Positions 31,121-40,105 of a stretch of 64,000 nt of DNA are shown one piece after another. A program made the position numbers and the translations under genes. Source of the stretch: Allorhodopirellula solitaria. GTDB lineage: Bacteria > Planctomycetota > Planctomycetia > Pirellulales > Pirellulaceae. A model generated the notes under the pieces. That model made no database searches, had not been told where the DNA came from, and saw only the letters and a program-made list of their open reading frames with translations. Positions within the stretch are counted from its first letter, which is position 1, and each line of letters begins with the position of its first letter. Where the stretch lies: contig NZ_SJPK01000009.1 of assembly GCF_007859855.1 (NCBI RefSeq), positions 124,001-188,000 of the forward strand, read 5' to 3'.

Positions 31121-31293
31121 GCAGGCGGCTGCAAACGACGTTCGCGGGCAACGTCAAGGAGACAGCCTGGCAGAGTACCGGAGCAGTCGTGCCTTCGCAC
31201 CGGAAGGGAAACAGTCCCTCCCACCCGCACGTGGGACCTCCTGTCTGTGTAACAGGCAGACGCGGTCGTAGGTTTGCCTAATTTATTGGCAAA
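31121..31293. ncRNA. Candidate structured RNA: seven consecutive hairpins
   Basis: Seven short inverted repeats follow one another in 173 bases. They are 31121-31132 (GCAG/CTGC), 31137-31155 (GACGTT/AACGTC), 31189-31200 (GTGC/GCAC), 31206-31218 (GGGA/TCCC, extendable), 31220-31235 (CCCAC/GTGGG), 31241-31259 (CTGTCTG/CAGGCAG with one G-T) and 31273-31293 (TTTGCC/GGCAAA). No convincing coding frame covers them. The strand is not known. It lies 276 bases upstream of the lipoprotein gene. It did not match the cobalamin, TPP, RNase P, SRP or tmRNA cores that I compared by eye. The rest of 30994-31568 shows nothing else. Confidence 0.35.
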
Positions 31294-31568
31294 GCCGGTA
31301 ATTCGACTGGAGAAACGTGGCGTGCACAGACGGGCGTCCGAGGTTCTTTTCTCCGCCTTTGGACTCGATGACGGCGGACTGGGCAGCATAAAAACTCATG
31401 AACGAAGAAATGTTGTCTAGCGGATCAGCGATTGCTTCACATTGACGGCGTTCGTCTCGGAGGCGTTGACGGCGATTGCGTGTGCAACCGTCATCAAGTC
31501 GGAGCGAAATGAATTTCGCAACCAATGCACGCGTCTCCGAATCTCGCCCCTTTTCGAGTCCTATGGCA

Positions 31569-31733
31569 ATGAAACTACTGCGGCTTCCCGTTCTTACTTT
31601 TCTCGCTTTCCTCTGCTCCGGATGCAGTTCCAACGAGCAGGCGACCTATGAGCCACTTGCCCTCCCGACCGCCGAGGAGGAGGCGGCCGCGAAGGCTTAC
31701 AACGAAGAAATGTCAAAGCCGCCGGGAGCTTAG
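31569..31733 (+). CDS. Small lipoprotein
   Basis: 54 residues from the ATG before KLLRLPVLTFLAFLCSGCSS. The lipobox LCSGC puts the lipidated Cys at residue 19. The mature part is short and acidic (PTAEEEAAAKAYNEEM). In planctomycetes, small lipoproteins often sit next to DUF1559 genes, as this one does. An in-frame ATG two codons upstream is also possible. Function unknown. Confidence 0.75.
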   Translation: MKLLRLPVLTFLAFLCSGCSSNEQATYEPLALPTAEEEAAAKAYNEEMSKPPGA

Positions 31734-31812
31734 CCCCCGCTTCCCTGCCGTGGGTGATTACTTCGCCTCTCCTCCTACTACAACTTGCTTCCTACCTCAT
31801 TGAGAATTGACT

Positions 31813-33036
31813 GTGTTTCGTACTGTTTCAAGAAACGACTTCCGCCGCCACGGCTTTACCCTGGTGGAACTCTTGGTCGTGATCGCCATTATTGGCGTTT
31901 TGGTGGGCCTGCTTCTGCCCGCCGTGCAAGCTGCCCGCGAGGCTGCCCGCCGAATGAGCTGCTCGAATAATCTCAAGCAAATCGGCTTGGCCCTTCACAA
32001 CTATCACTCCGCATTTGACCGGCTGCCGATGCAAGCAGGCGGTACGAAAGGGACGGATTCGAGCATCACGAACCAGCACTGGTTGAGTTGGTGCGTCGGT
32101 GTCTTGCCGATGATGGAGCAGCAGGCTCTCTGGGAACAGATTTCGAATCCGTTCGCGTATCAGCGGGATTTGGTCACACCGCAAGTCCCGCCATTTCCGG
32201 CGATGGGCAACGGCCCTTGGAACACGAGCTATGTGCCTTGGTTGACACAGGTCCCGTCCCTGCGATGCCCAAGTGACCCCGCCGTCGCCAACCAAGGTGA
32301 GGTGGCGTTTAATAACTACGCCGCTTGCACGGGAGACGCGATTCGGGAGCAACACCACTCTGGGATTTGGCATGACGGGCGAGACGCGTCCCAAGCCGGT
32401 TGGGACTGGGGATCGGCTGCCGAGCAACCCTACGCGCGCGGTGCTTTTCGAGCGCGGCACTTCACTCGTTTCCGCGATTTCCAAGACGGTTTGAGCAATA
32501 CCCTGATGGCGGGCGAGGTGGCCTGTGACTTGGGCGACCGTGATGTCATGACGTCGCCCCTCCGAGATAACACGGTCGAACGAAATGGTGCAGCCATTTA
32601 CACTGCGGCACCCTACATCGATCCCACACGGCCTAAGTTTTGGGCCGTCGGTCAAAATCTCGATGTCGACAACGGATCTGCAGGAAGTGGGAGCGCACCC
32701 CAACACGGGCGCGGGCGACGTTGGGCAGACGGTCGTCCACAGTTCTCGGCATTTGTAACCGTCTCGCCGCCAAACTCCGCCTGCATTGTTGAGGCGCACG
32801 GCAGCCGAGGGATCCTACCGCCCTCGAGTCGTCACCAAGGCGGTGTTCATGTGGCGTTCGGAGATGGCGCGATTAAATTCTTGACGGAGTCCATTGAAGC
32901 GGGAACACAGAGCCGTCCCACGATCGGATTCGACGCATCCGGGAAGATCTCCGAAACTGGGATCGCCAGCCCTTATGGATTGTGGGGAGCGCTGGGGACG
33001 AAAGCGAGCAGGGAAGTCATCTCGACTGATTTTTGA
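31813..33036 (+). CDS. DUF1559 domain-containing prepilin-like protein
   Basis: 407 residues. The N-terminus has HGFTLVELLVVIAIIGVL, a prepilin signal, then the classic DUF1559 stretch PAVQAAREAARRMSCSNN and LKQIGLALHNYH. Near the C-terminus, HQGGVHVAFGDGAIKF fits the family end motif. The start is a GTG at 31813; a TTG six bases upstream is an alternative. It lies 79 bases after the small lipoprotein and just before the FG-GAP/ASPIC gene. Likely an exported, possibly assembled, surface protein of unknown role. Confidence 0.92.
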   Translation: MFRTVSRNDFRRHGFTLVELLVVIAIIGVLVGLLLPAVQAAREAARRMSCSNNLKQIGLALHNYHSAFDRLPMQAGGTKGTDSSITNQHWLSWCVGVLPMMEQQALWEQISNPFAYQRDLVTPQVPPFPAMGNGPWNTSYVPWLTQVPSLRCPSDPAVANQGEVAFNNYAACTGDAIREQHHSGIWHDGRDASQAGWDWGSAAEQPYARGAFRARHFTRFRDFQDGLSNTLMAGEVACDLGDRDVMTSPLRDNTVERNGAAIYTAAPYIDPTRPKFWAVGQNLDVDNGSAGSGSAPQHGRGRRWADGRPQFSAFVTVSPPNSACIVEAHGSRGILPPSSRHQGGVHVAFGDGAIKFLTESIEAGTQSRPTIGFDASGKISETGIASPYGLWGALGTKASREVISTDF

Positions 33037-33048
33037 TTGCTGCTGGAC

Positions 33049-36042
33049 ATGGTTGTGCATCCCGATCTCTACTTCGAGCGTAGTATCGACTGTCACCGCA
33101 GAAAGCGGGGGCAGTCGATGCTGCTTGTGCTCGTGCTCGCAGTGCTTGGATCGGTCGGATGCGAGCCACACCAGCATTCCTCAACACCTCCGTCTAACGA
33201 AGTTCCCACTGCAGCGGCGCAACCGCGTATCAACGCAACAGAGGTACGATCAACTCCGCGCGAAGAACTCAAATCTCTGTTGATTGTGGGAGGCGATGAA
33301 GCCGCGGATTCGGCCGAACGCCTGGGCGACGAATACCTGAAGAACGGTCGAATCGACGACGCCATCGAGTCTTATCGTGCGGTGATGGAGATCAGGCCCG
33401 AATCGCCTAGGGGGTTCTATGACAAACTATTGCAAGCGTACGTTCGCTCTGGCCAGCCCTACGAAGCGGTCCAGTTATTAAAGCAAGCCATTGCCGAGCA
33501 CCCGTCCGCGACGCAATTTTACTATGACATCGCCGGCATCAGCTCGGCGATCGGAATGGCGGAAGAATCGCTGTTTGCATTGCGTGTGCTGATCAAACAC
33601 GGGCAGGGAGATTTTCAAACCATTGCCGTTGCAATGGATCCCGGTCGCGTCAAGCCAGATTGGAATTACATCTATGACCTGGTTCGTGCTCACCCGCAAC
33701 GCCAGGAGCTGCAGTATGGGTTGGCGGCGATTGATTTCGCTGATCGAAAATACCACGAAGCGGCCACAAAACTATCACAATTGCTAGCCGTTCGCCCCGA
33801 TATCGATCCAGCTTGGGTCCTCTACGGCCAGGCGATTGTTGAGGCCGAGGACGGTACGGCGATCCAAGATTGGGCCCAACGCTTACCTGTCCATCTGCGG
33901 GAAACGGAAGACTACTGGGCGATTGCTGGGGATTGGTCGCTTCGCACTGGAAATCACGAAGAGGCCAGCCGCGCCTATCTGGAAACGCTCAGAATCAACC
34001 CAGGTCATTTCCACGCCATGAGAGGCCTCTATCAGAGCCTCTCCGAACTCGGTCTTTCGTCGCAAGCAGATCTGGTCGCCGAGCGAATCGAAATGGAAAC
34101 AGCCGTTCGCGATGCGTTGGGCCGTTTCTTCGAGGGCGAGCATCAGTCGCAAACATTTTGTTTCGAGATTGCTGATCAGCTGATCGAATTAGGCCGGCCT
34201 TGGGAGGCATACGGTTGGGCTCGCAAAGCGAATGAGGTTACCCATGACCCTGTGGCAAACCTCGACCAACGATTGGCTCATGTCACCCGAAGCATTGCTG
34301 CTGGAACGCCATGGCAAATGCCAGGATCGAGCCTCGCCGAACAGTTCGACCCATCGGAACTTGGTGCCTTTCATTGGCATTTTGATCTCGAAGGCGTGCA
34401 GCCCGATTCGTTCCCGCCGAATCGGGTTCCGAAGCTCGACGATCGAGCCCTTGCGTTGACCTATCACCACGAAGCGTTGCCTCGGTCGTCCGACGAAGAG
34501 ATGTGGCTTTGGATCTATCAGACCGTTGGCGGCGGCGTGGGCGTGATCGATTTTGATCTCGACGGATGGCCTGACCTGGCTTCCTCCGTGCTCGACGGAA
34601 CGCCTATGAAATCCGATAATTTGCCGAACACCTTGCACCGAAATATCGATGGTAAGTTTCGGCAGTGCAACGTCGAGGCAGGCTACGTTGACCATGGTTT
34701 TGGACAAGGCATCTTGGTTTGCGATTACAACGAGGATGGTTTTCCAGACCTGTTTGATTGCAACATCGGCGAGAACCGCTTGTATCAAAACCAGGGCGAC
34801 GGAACTTTTCTCGACGTCACTCATGCTGTTGGGCTCGAAGGGAAACGCTGGTCGGCGTCGGCGGCCATGGCGGACCTTGATGGAGACGGATTGAACGAGA
34901 TTTTCGAGGTCTGTTATTGTGGCGGCGACGAGCCGTTTCGTCATCAATGCGGCGGCGACAGCCATCTCGTCACGTGCCCACCGCTGCAGTTTCCTGCCGA
35001 GCCAGACGTTCTTTGGTCGGTACAGCCCGATGGGCGGCTTGTCGATAAGAGCCAGCTTCTCGCTGACGTGTCCACCGTCGGGCGTGGCTTGGGGATTGTC
35101 GCCGGACAGCTCGATGGGTCGGGTGGACTGGATTGTTACATTGCCAATGATATGTCTGCCAATCACTTGTGGAGCTATCGACACGAGCAGGACGGGTTCC
35201 AGGAGACAGGGACGACTCGCGGGCTCGGCCTCAGTGGCGCTTCGCTGGCGCAAGCCTCCATGGGTGTCGCCGTTGCCGATGCCGATGGGGACGGCGACTT
35301 GGATTTCTACGTGACCCATTTCTCGCGGGATTACAACACTTACTATGAGCAGATCTCACCCGGGAATTGGGCCGATCGGACCTATCAAGCGGGTATGCTC
35401 GAGCCGACCATGCCATGGCTCGGGTTCGGGACGCAGTTTCTCGATTTAACGAATTCAGGACGCCCTGATCTTTTTATCGCTAATGGGCACGTCAATCGGC
35501 CGGCGGGTGGCGACAAGGATTACGAGATGCCGCCGCAACTCTTTCAGCGCGCCGAGACGGGGCGCTGGGGCGAATCCGCCGCCAGCGATATCGGGGGGTA
35601 CTTTGAAGGACGCCACCTCGGACGGTCTGTGGCAATCACCGACCTCAATCGAGACGGGCGGCTCGACCTGGCGGTCACGCACGCTTCCACTCCGTCGGCG
35701 CTGCTGGTCAACCAAACCGAGAAAGTCGCCAATGAGGGTGCCTACGTTCGTATCTACTTAAGGGGTACTGTGTCTTCACGTGATGCCGTCGGTGCCACCG
35801 TCAGTGGTACGGTACAGGGTGCTCTGCGATCTTATCCCTTGCTCTCGGGCAACGGATACATGGGCTCGAACGAAAGCGTCATTCATGTTGGCTTGGGGCC
35901 TGCCGACACGTTTCAGGACGTCAAGATCACATGGCCATCCGGCCGCGTCGATCAGGTCGGGGATTTAAGCAAGAGCCAGGAGTATCTTTGCGTGGAGTCG
36001 AGCGAGCAGAATGCTCCCATCGTTTTTAAATTGACGCGTTGA
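33049..36042 (+). CDS. TPR and FG-GAP/VCBS-repeat lipoprotein with ASPIC/UnbV C-terminus
   Basis: About 997 residues. The lipobox LGSVGC follows a basic region (HRRKRGQS), so export and lipidation are likely. The ATG at 33049 gives a charged n-region; ATG 33118 would leave none. Residues ~80-400 are TPR-like helices (DDAIESYRAVMEIRPESPR). From ~490 come FG-GAP/VCBS calcium-type loops: DFDLDGWPDLASS, DYNEDGFPDLFDC, DLDGDGLNEIFE, DADGDGDLDFYVT and DLNRDGRLDLAVT. The C-terminus (VGLGPADTFQDVKITWPSGR) is the ASPIC/UnbV domain of CRTAC-like proteins. It follows the DUF1559 gene with a 12-base gap. Confidence 0.9.
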   Translation: MVVHPDLYFERSIDCHRRKRGQSMLLVLVLAVLGSVGCEPHQHSSTPPSNEVPTAAAQPRINATEVRSTPREELKSLLIVGGDEAADSAERLGDEYLKNGRIDDAIESYRAVMEIRPESPRGFYDKLLQAYVRSGQPYEAVQLLKQAIAEHPSATQFYYDIAGISSAIGMAEESLFALRVLIKHGQGDFQTIAVAMDPGRVKPDWNYIYDLVRAHPQRQELQYGLAAIDFADRKYHEAATKLSQLLAVRPDIDPAWVLYGQAIVEAEDGTAIQDWAQRLPVHLRETEDYWAIAGDWSLRTGNHEEASRAYLETLRINPGHFHAMRGLYQSLSELGLSSQADLVAERIEMETAVRDALGRFFEGEHQSQTFCFEIADQLIELGRPWEAYGWARKANEVTHDPVANLDQRLAHVTRSIAAGTPWQMPGSSLAEQFDPSELGAFHWHFDLEGVQPDSFPPNRVPKLDDRALALTYHHEALPRSSDEEMWLWIYQTVGGGVGVIDFDLDGWPDLASSVLDGTPMKSDNLPNTLHRNIDGKFRQCNVEAGYVDHGFGQGILVCDYNEDGFPDLFDCNIGENRLYQNQGDGTFLDVTHAVGLEGKRWSASAAMADLDGDGLNEIFEVCYCGGDEPFRHQCGGDSHLVTCPPLQFPAEPDVLWSVQPDGRLVDKSQLLADVSTVGRGLGIVAGQLDGSGGLDCYIANDMSANHLWSYRHEQDGFQETGTTRGLGLSGASLAQASMGVAVADADGDGDLDFYVTHFSRDYNTYYEQISPGNWADRTYQAGMLEPTMPWLGFGTQFLDLTNSGRPDLFIANGHVNRPAGGDKDYEMPPQLFQRAETGRWGESAASDIGGYFEGRHLGRSVAITDLNRDGRLDLAVTHASTPSALLVNQTEKVANEGAYVRIYLRGTVSSRDAVGATVSGTVQGALRSYPLLSGNGYMGSNESVIHVGLGPADTFQDVKITWPSGRVDQVGDLSKSQEYLCVESSEQNAPIVFKLTR

Positions 36043-36061
36043 GATCATTCTTGGTGTTCGA

Positions 36062-36094
36062 AGTCAGGAGGGAAATCAGGTGACTTTTCCAGAG
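36062..36094. repeat. 33-bp repeat, second copy
   Basis: Same imperfect palindrome as at 30605-30637, here in the gap between the ASPIC gene and the polyprenyl synthase gene, 19 bases after the upstream stop codon. Confidence 0.75.
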
Positions 36095-36183
36095 ATCCAT
36101 CCGGCGCCGAGTTAACGAGCTGATCGGAAATGCGGTTGGGGAACCAGCTGCTTTCTGCACGTTCGACCCCGGAACCACATGCC

Positions 36184-38040
36184 ATGAAACCACTCGTCGC
36201 CACTGACGTGTCACCCACCGACCGTCCTGAACACCACGACGATTTCAGCCCAGACGAGCGGGGTCGTCGGGATACATTGTCGACCGACGGCTCCGACCGT
36301 CGTGAGAGAACAGCGCACCTCAGCTCAGACGAACGGAGTCGTCTGGCTACATTGTCGACCGACGGCTCCGACCGTCGCGAGAGAACAGCGCACCTCAGCT
36401 CAGACGAACGGAGTCGTCTGGCTACATTGTCGACCGACGGCTCCGACCGTCGCGAGGAGACAGCACACCTCAGCTCAGACGAGCGGAGTCGTGGGGATAC
36501 TTTGTCGACCGACGGCTCCGACCGGCGCGAGAGAACAGCGCACCCAAGCTCAGACGAACGGAGTCGTCTGGCTACATTGTCGACCGACGGCTCCGACCGG
36601 CGCGAGAAAACAGCGCACCCGAGCTCAGACGAACGGAGTCGTCTGGCTACTTTGTCGACCGACGGCTCCGACCGTCGTGAGAGAACAGCGCACCTCAGCT
36701 CAGACGAGCGGAGTCGTCTGGCTACTTTGCCGACCGACGGCTCCGTCCGTCGCGAGAGAACAGCGCACCCGAGCTCAGACGAGCGGAGTCGTCTGGCTAC
36801 TTTGTCGACCAACGGCTCCGACCGGCGCGAGAGAACAGCGCACCCGAGCTCAGACGAGCAGGTTCGTCGGGATACTTTGTCGACCGACGGCTCCGACCGT
36901 CGCGAGAAAACAGCGCACCTCAGCTCAGACGAACGGAGTCGTCTGGCTACTTTGTCGACCGACGGCTCCGACCGTCGCGAGAGAACAGCGCACCGCAGCA
37001 CCGCTAGCGCTGAGATGCGGCGGGTGTATGCACCGATCTCCGATCATCTTGCCGCTGTCGATGCACGGCTGCGTCGAGAGCTGCAGTCTCGCTACGAAGC
37101 GATCGCGCCGGTTCTGCGACACGGCACACAGCTCGGTGGAAAGCGATTGCGGCCCGCCCTGCTGCTGCTCTCTGCGGTCGCAACCGAGCACCACCTTGAT
37201 TCACTCGATGCACAGCCCGCCCCTGGGAACGACGGGGATACGATCCGTGATGACCACATCACGATGGCAACGGTGATCGAGATGGTGCATACCGCGACGC
37301 TGGTCCATGACGATGTCCTCGACAAGGCGGCCACACGGCGGCACACGCCCACGATCAACGCGAAGTGGGACAGCGACACCAGCATTCTGTTGGGGGACTA
37401 TCTGTTCGCCCAAAGTTTCTCGCTGGCCGCGACACTATCCTCGCCGGTGGCCTCGACGCAGGCCTGTCGCTGGGTCGGCCAAGCCGCCCAGCAGGTCTGT
37501 GAGGGTGAGCTGCGACAGATCCTCAGCCGCGATCACTTGGGGATGGACGAGCAGACCTATCTGGATATTCTGCGTGGCAAAACCGCCGAGCTGACGAGTG
37601 TTTCCTGTCGACTCGGCTGCAGCCTCTCCGGTGGCGATCCGGAGCTGGCAGCGGCCCTGAGCTGCTACGGCAACGACCTGGGGATTGCCTTCCAAATCGC
37701 CGACGATTATCTCGACCTGTGGGGCGATGCTGACGAGATTGGCAAAACGCTCGGAACGGACTTAATCCAGGGCAAGCTCACGCTGCCTCTGATCCGGCTG
37801 TTGCATAGCGGTGACGCCGCCCTCGCCGCAGAAACGCAGGCGGCGCTGCAGGCCGCCCCAGCGGAGCGGTTAGCCCGAGTCCTCCCGCTGTTGAGCAACA
37901 GTGATGCGGCAGAATATACTCGCGGCGTCGCAAATCGTTTCCGCCGTTCGGCGATCTCTGCGATCGAGCACCTCAGGCCCTCACCGGCCCTCGATTCCCT
38001 GATCGAAATCGCCCACTTCTCGGTGGCACGACGAATTTGA
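36184..38040 (+). CDS. Polyprenyl diphosphate synthase with repeat-array N-terminal extension
   Basis: The enzyme core starts near MRRVYAPISDHLAAVDARL (ATG at 37015) and is about 341 residues, a normal family length. It shows LGGKRLRPALLL, the first Asp-rich motif VHDDVLD (near 37306-37323) and the second IADDYLDLWGD (near 37699). It makes the isoprenoid chain, probably for menaquinone given the next gene; chain length cannot be read. The frame is open far upstream through ten 75-bp repeats, so the protein may start at ATG 36184 (618 residues) or 36130. If it starts at 37015 the array is non-coding leader. I use 36184 because the residues just before Met37015 look like part of a normal N-terminus, but this is unsure. 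Confidence 0.9.
   Translation: MKPLVATDVSPTDRPEHHDDFSPDERGRRDTLSTDGSDRRERTAHLSSDERSRLATLSTDGSDRRERTAHLSSDERSRLATLSTDGSDRREETAHLSSDERSRGDTLSTDGSDRRERTAHPSSDERSRLATLSTDGSDRREKTAHPSSDERSRLATLSTDGSDRRERTAHLSSDERSRLATLPTDGSVRRERTAHPSSDERSRLATLSTNGSDRRERTAHPSSDEQVRRDTLSTDGSDRREKTAHLSSDERSRLATLSTDGSDRRERTAHRSTASAEMRRVYAPISDHLAAVDARLRRELQSRYEAIAPVLRHGTQLGGKRLRPALLLLSAVATEHHLDSLDAQPAPGNDGDTIRDDHITMATVIEMVHTATLVHDDVLDKAATRRHTPTINAKWDSDTSILLGDYLFAQSFSLAATLSSPVASTQACRWVGQAAQQVCEGELRQILSRDHLGMDEQTYLDILRGKTAELTSVSCRLGCSLSGGDPELAAALSCYGNDLGIAFQIADDYLDLWGDADEIGKTLGTDLIQGKLTLPLIRLLHSGDAALAAETQAALQAAPAERLARVLPLLSNSDAAEYTRGVANRFRRSAISAIEHLRPSPALDSLIEIAHFSVARRI
36250..36995 (+). repeat. 75-bp tandem array of paired palindromes, ten copies
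   Basis: Copies begin at 36277 and every 75 bases to 36952, with a half copy in front. Each unit holds two hairpins, CGACGG/CCGTCG and CAGACG/CGTCTG. Because 75 is a multiple of three and the units lack stops, at least three frames stay open through the array, including a 318-codon frame on the minus strand. Translated with the synthase, the unit reads STDGSDRRERTAHLSSDERS plus RLATL, highly charged. Copies differ by only a few bases. Confidence 0.95.
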
Positions 38041-38084
38041 CATTCGCTGGCTCAACCACGCCCCCTCCCACTTCGAAAGTTCCC

Positions 38085-40034
38085 ATGCTTCGCTTCGGCG
38101 CCGTTTCCTATCTCAATACCAAACCGCTCATTGAAACCCTGCCGCAGCGTTTGGCCGATTGGGGCACACTCCGTTTGGACCTGCCCTCCCGGTTGGCCAC
38201 GGATCTGTCCCGAGGCGATCTCGATGTCGCTTTGATTCCGAGCGTGGAGTACTTTCGTCACAGCGAAGAGTATGAAATCGTATCCGATGCAGCGATTGCT
38301 TGTCGCGGGCCGGTATGGAGCGTGCGATTGCTCAGCCGGGTGCCGATGTCAGAGATCCAGACGCTGGCTCTGGACGAGGGCAGTCGCACCAGCGCCGCGA
38401 TGGCCCAGGTCCTGCTCTGGGAGATGCACGGGGTTCGCCCCACCACAGTCCCGTTCCCGATCGGGACCGATGCTGCCGATGTCTCTGCCGATGCTGTGTT
38501 GACGATCGGCGACCGGGCCATGCATCCGCCGCATGGCGTCTATCACGAAATCTGGGACCTCGGTGACCGCTGGTGCCGCTGGACCGAACTGCCGTTCGTC
38601 TTCGCCATGTGGGTTGCCCGCCGCGAAATCAGCCAAGATCCAGCCGTGCGAGAACGAATTGCCGACACCCTGAATGTCTGCCGCGACGAAGGCAAACAGT
38701 GTTTCGAAGCGATCGCGGTGCGGGAAGCGGCCGAGCACGGTTTGACGAACGAAGACCTGCACCGTTACTTTGCTGAAAACCTGCACTTTCAACTCGGCAG
38801 CGGCGAGCGTGCAGGACTCGAACTCTTTCGCCAGAAATCAGAGGCCACCGGCTTGATCACGCACTCCAACCCAACGACCACCACTGTGTCCAGATCCTCC
38901 TCCGTCCGTGACATCCTCGACAAAGCGGTCGCCGGCACTCGCTTGGACGATGCCGATGCCTTAGCACTGCTGCAATCCCATGATTTGGCGGCCATCGGAG
39001 CTGCCGCCGAAGCGGTCTCCCGGCAAAAGCATCCGGAGTCCTATCGAACCTACAATATCGACCGGAACATCAACTACACGAACGTCTGCACCGCCGTTTG
39101 TGACTTCTGCGCGTTCTACCGTGGCCCCAAGAGCGACGAGGGTTACGTGTTGCCCCGCGAGGTGCTGCTGCAGAAGATTCAAGAGACGGTCGATCTTGGC
39201 GGCAACCAGATCCTGCTGCAGGGCGGGCTGCATCCGCAGTTCAAACTCGATTGGTATGAGGAGATGCTCGGCGATATCAAATCCCGTTTCCCGCAAGTCA
39301 ACGTGCACGGATTCTCGCCGCCCGAACTGCATCACTTTACCAAGATGAACCGGCTGTCGATCACCGAGGTCCTGACCCGGCTCAAGGCCGCAGGGTTGGG
39401 CAGTATTCCTGGTGGCGGCGCCGAGATTCTTAACGACCGCGTCCGGGGCGAGATCACGCGGGGCAAGGTCATGACCGATGACTGGCTGGGCGTGATGCGG
39501 GCCTGGCACGAACTTGGCGGAGTCAGCTCGGCGACGATGATGTTCGGTCACGTTGAAACGCTCGCCGAACGTGTCGAGCACCTCCGCCGACTGCGCGAAC
39601 TGCAAGACGAAACCGGTGGATTCACCGCCTTCATCTGCTGGACGTTCCAGCCCGAGCATACCGAGATGAGCGAACTGCCTAAGATCGGCTCGTTCGAATA
39701 CCTGAAGATGCTGGCCGTATCACGACTCTACCTCGACAACATCCCGAATCTGCAGAGCAGTTGGGTGACTCAGGGTTTGAAAATCGGCCAGATGGCGTTG
39801 ATGTTTGGTGCCAACGATATGGGCAGCCTGATGATCGAGGAAAACGTGGTCGCCGAAGCTGGCACAGTCCACTACCTGTCCCTGCAACAGATCCGCGGGT
39901 CGATCGAGGAACACGGGTTCGAACCCCGCCAACGAGATGTGTTTTACAACCTCGTTGATCAGGAACTCGAGCAGAAAGCGATCACAGCCAACGCCGATGC
40001 CAGCGCCCGCGAACTGGTCCAGGTCTCACTGTAG
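38085..40034 (+). CDS. mqnA-mqnC: Fused chorismate dehydratase (MqnA) and dehypoxanthine futalosine cyclase (MqnC)
   Basis: Two enzymes of the futalosine menaquinone pathway in one chain of 649 residues. Residues ~1-265 are MqnA-like: LRFGAVSYLNTKPL, then ALIPSVEYFRH. Residues ~290-649 are a radical SAM enzyme with CTAVCDFC (Cys335, 339 and 342), GNQILLQGGLHPQFKLDWYE and IPGGGAEIL, typical of MqnC. A Ser/Thr linker (SNPTTTTVSRSSS) joins them. The ATG at 38085 gives a normal MqnA start. A TTG overlapping the synthase stop codon is in frame at 38037, so the two genes are probably coupled. In most genomes these are separate genes. Confidence 0.93.
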   Translation: MLRFGAVSYLNTKPLIETLPQRLADWGTLRLDLPSRLATDLSRGDLDVALIPSVEYFRHSEEYEIVSDAAIACRGPVWSVRLLSRVPMSEIQTLALDEGSRTSAAMAQVLLWEMHGVRPTTVPFPIGTDAADVSADAVLTIGDRAMHPPHGVYHEIWDLGDRWCRWTELPFVFAMWVARREISQDPAVRERIADTLNVCRDEGKQCFEAIAVREAAEHGLTNEDLHRYFAENLHFQLGSGERAGLELFRQKSEATGLITHSNPTTTTVSRSSSVRDILDKAVAGTRLDDADALALLQSHDLAAIGAAAEAVSRQKHPESYRTYNIDRNINYTNVCTAVCDFCAFYRGPKSDEGYVLPREVLLQKIQETVDLGGNQILLQGGLHPQFKLDWYEEMLGDIKSRFPQVNVHGFSPPELHHFTKMNRLSITEVLTRLKAAGLGSIPGGGAEILNDRVRGEITRGKVMTDDWLGVMRAWHELGGVSSATMMFGHVETLAERVEHLRRLRELQDETGGFTAFICWTFQPEHTEMSELPKIGSFEYLKMLAVSRLYLDNIPNLQSSWVTQGLKIGQMALMFGANDMGSLMIEENVVAEAGTVHYLSLQQIRGSIEEHGFEPRQRDVFYNLVDQELEQKAITANADASARELVQVSL

Positions 40035-40105
40035 TCGGTTTGCGGGTCGCTACCCAAGCCACCACAATCATTCGCTTTCCGGCCCTGGGCGATTGCTGCG
40101 ACAGA

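Noticed and set aside
31121-31293. Cobalamin riboswitch
   Set aside because: A segment on the minus strand resembles part of the B12 box, but the preceding receptor elements are missing and the order of stems does not fit.
36250-36995. CRISPR array
   Set aside because: There are no unique spacers; the whole 75-bp unit repeats, and no cas genes are present.
36045-37001. 318-codon frame on the minus strand through the repeat array
   Set aside because: It is open only because the 75-bp unit is a multiple of three and lacks stops in several frames; it has no domain and ends in the intergenic repeat.
36302-37276. 324-codon plus-strand frame in the other register over the array and synthase
   Set aside because: Same cause as above; it runs out of frame into the conserved synthase core.
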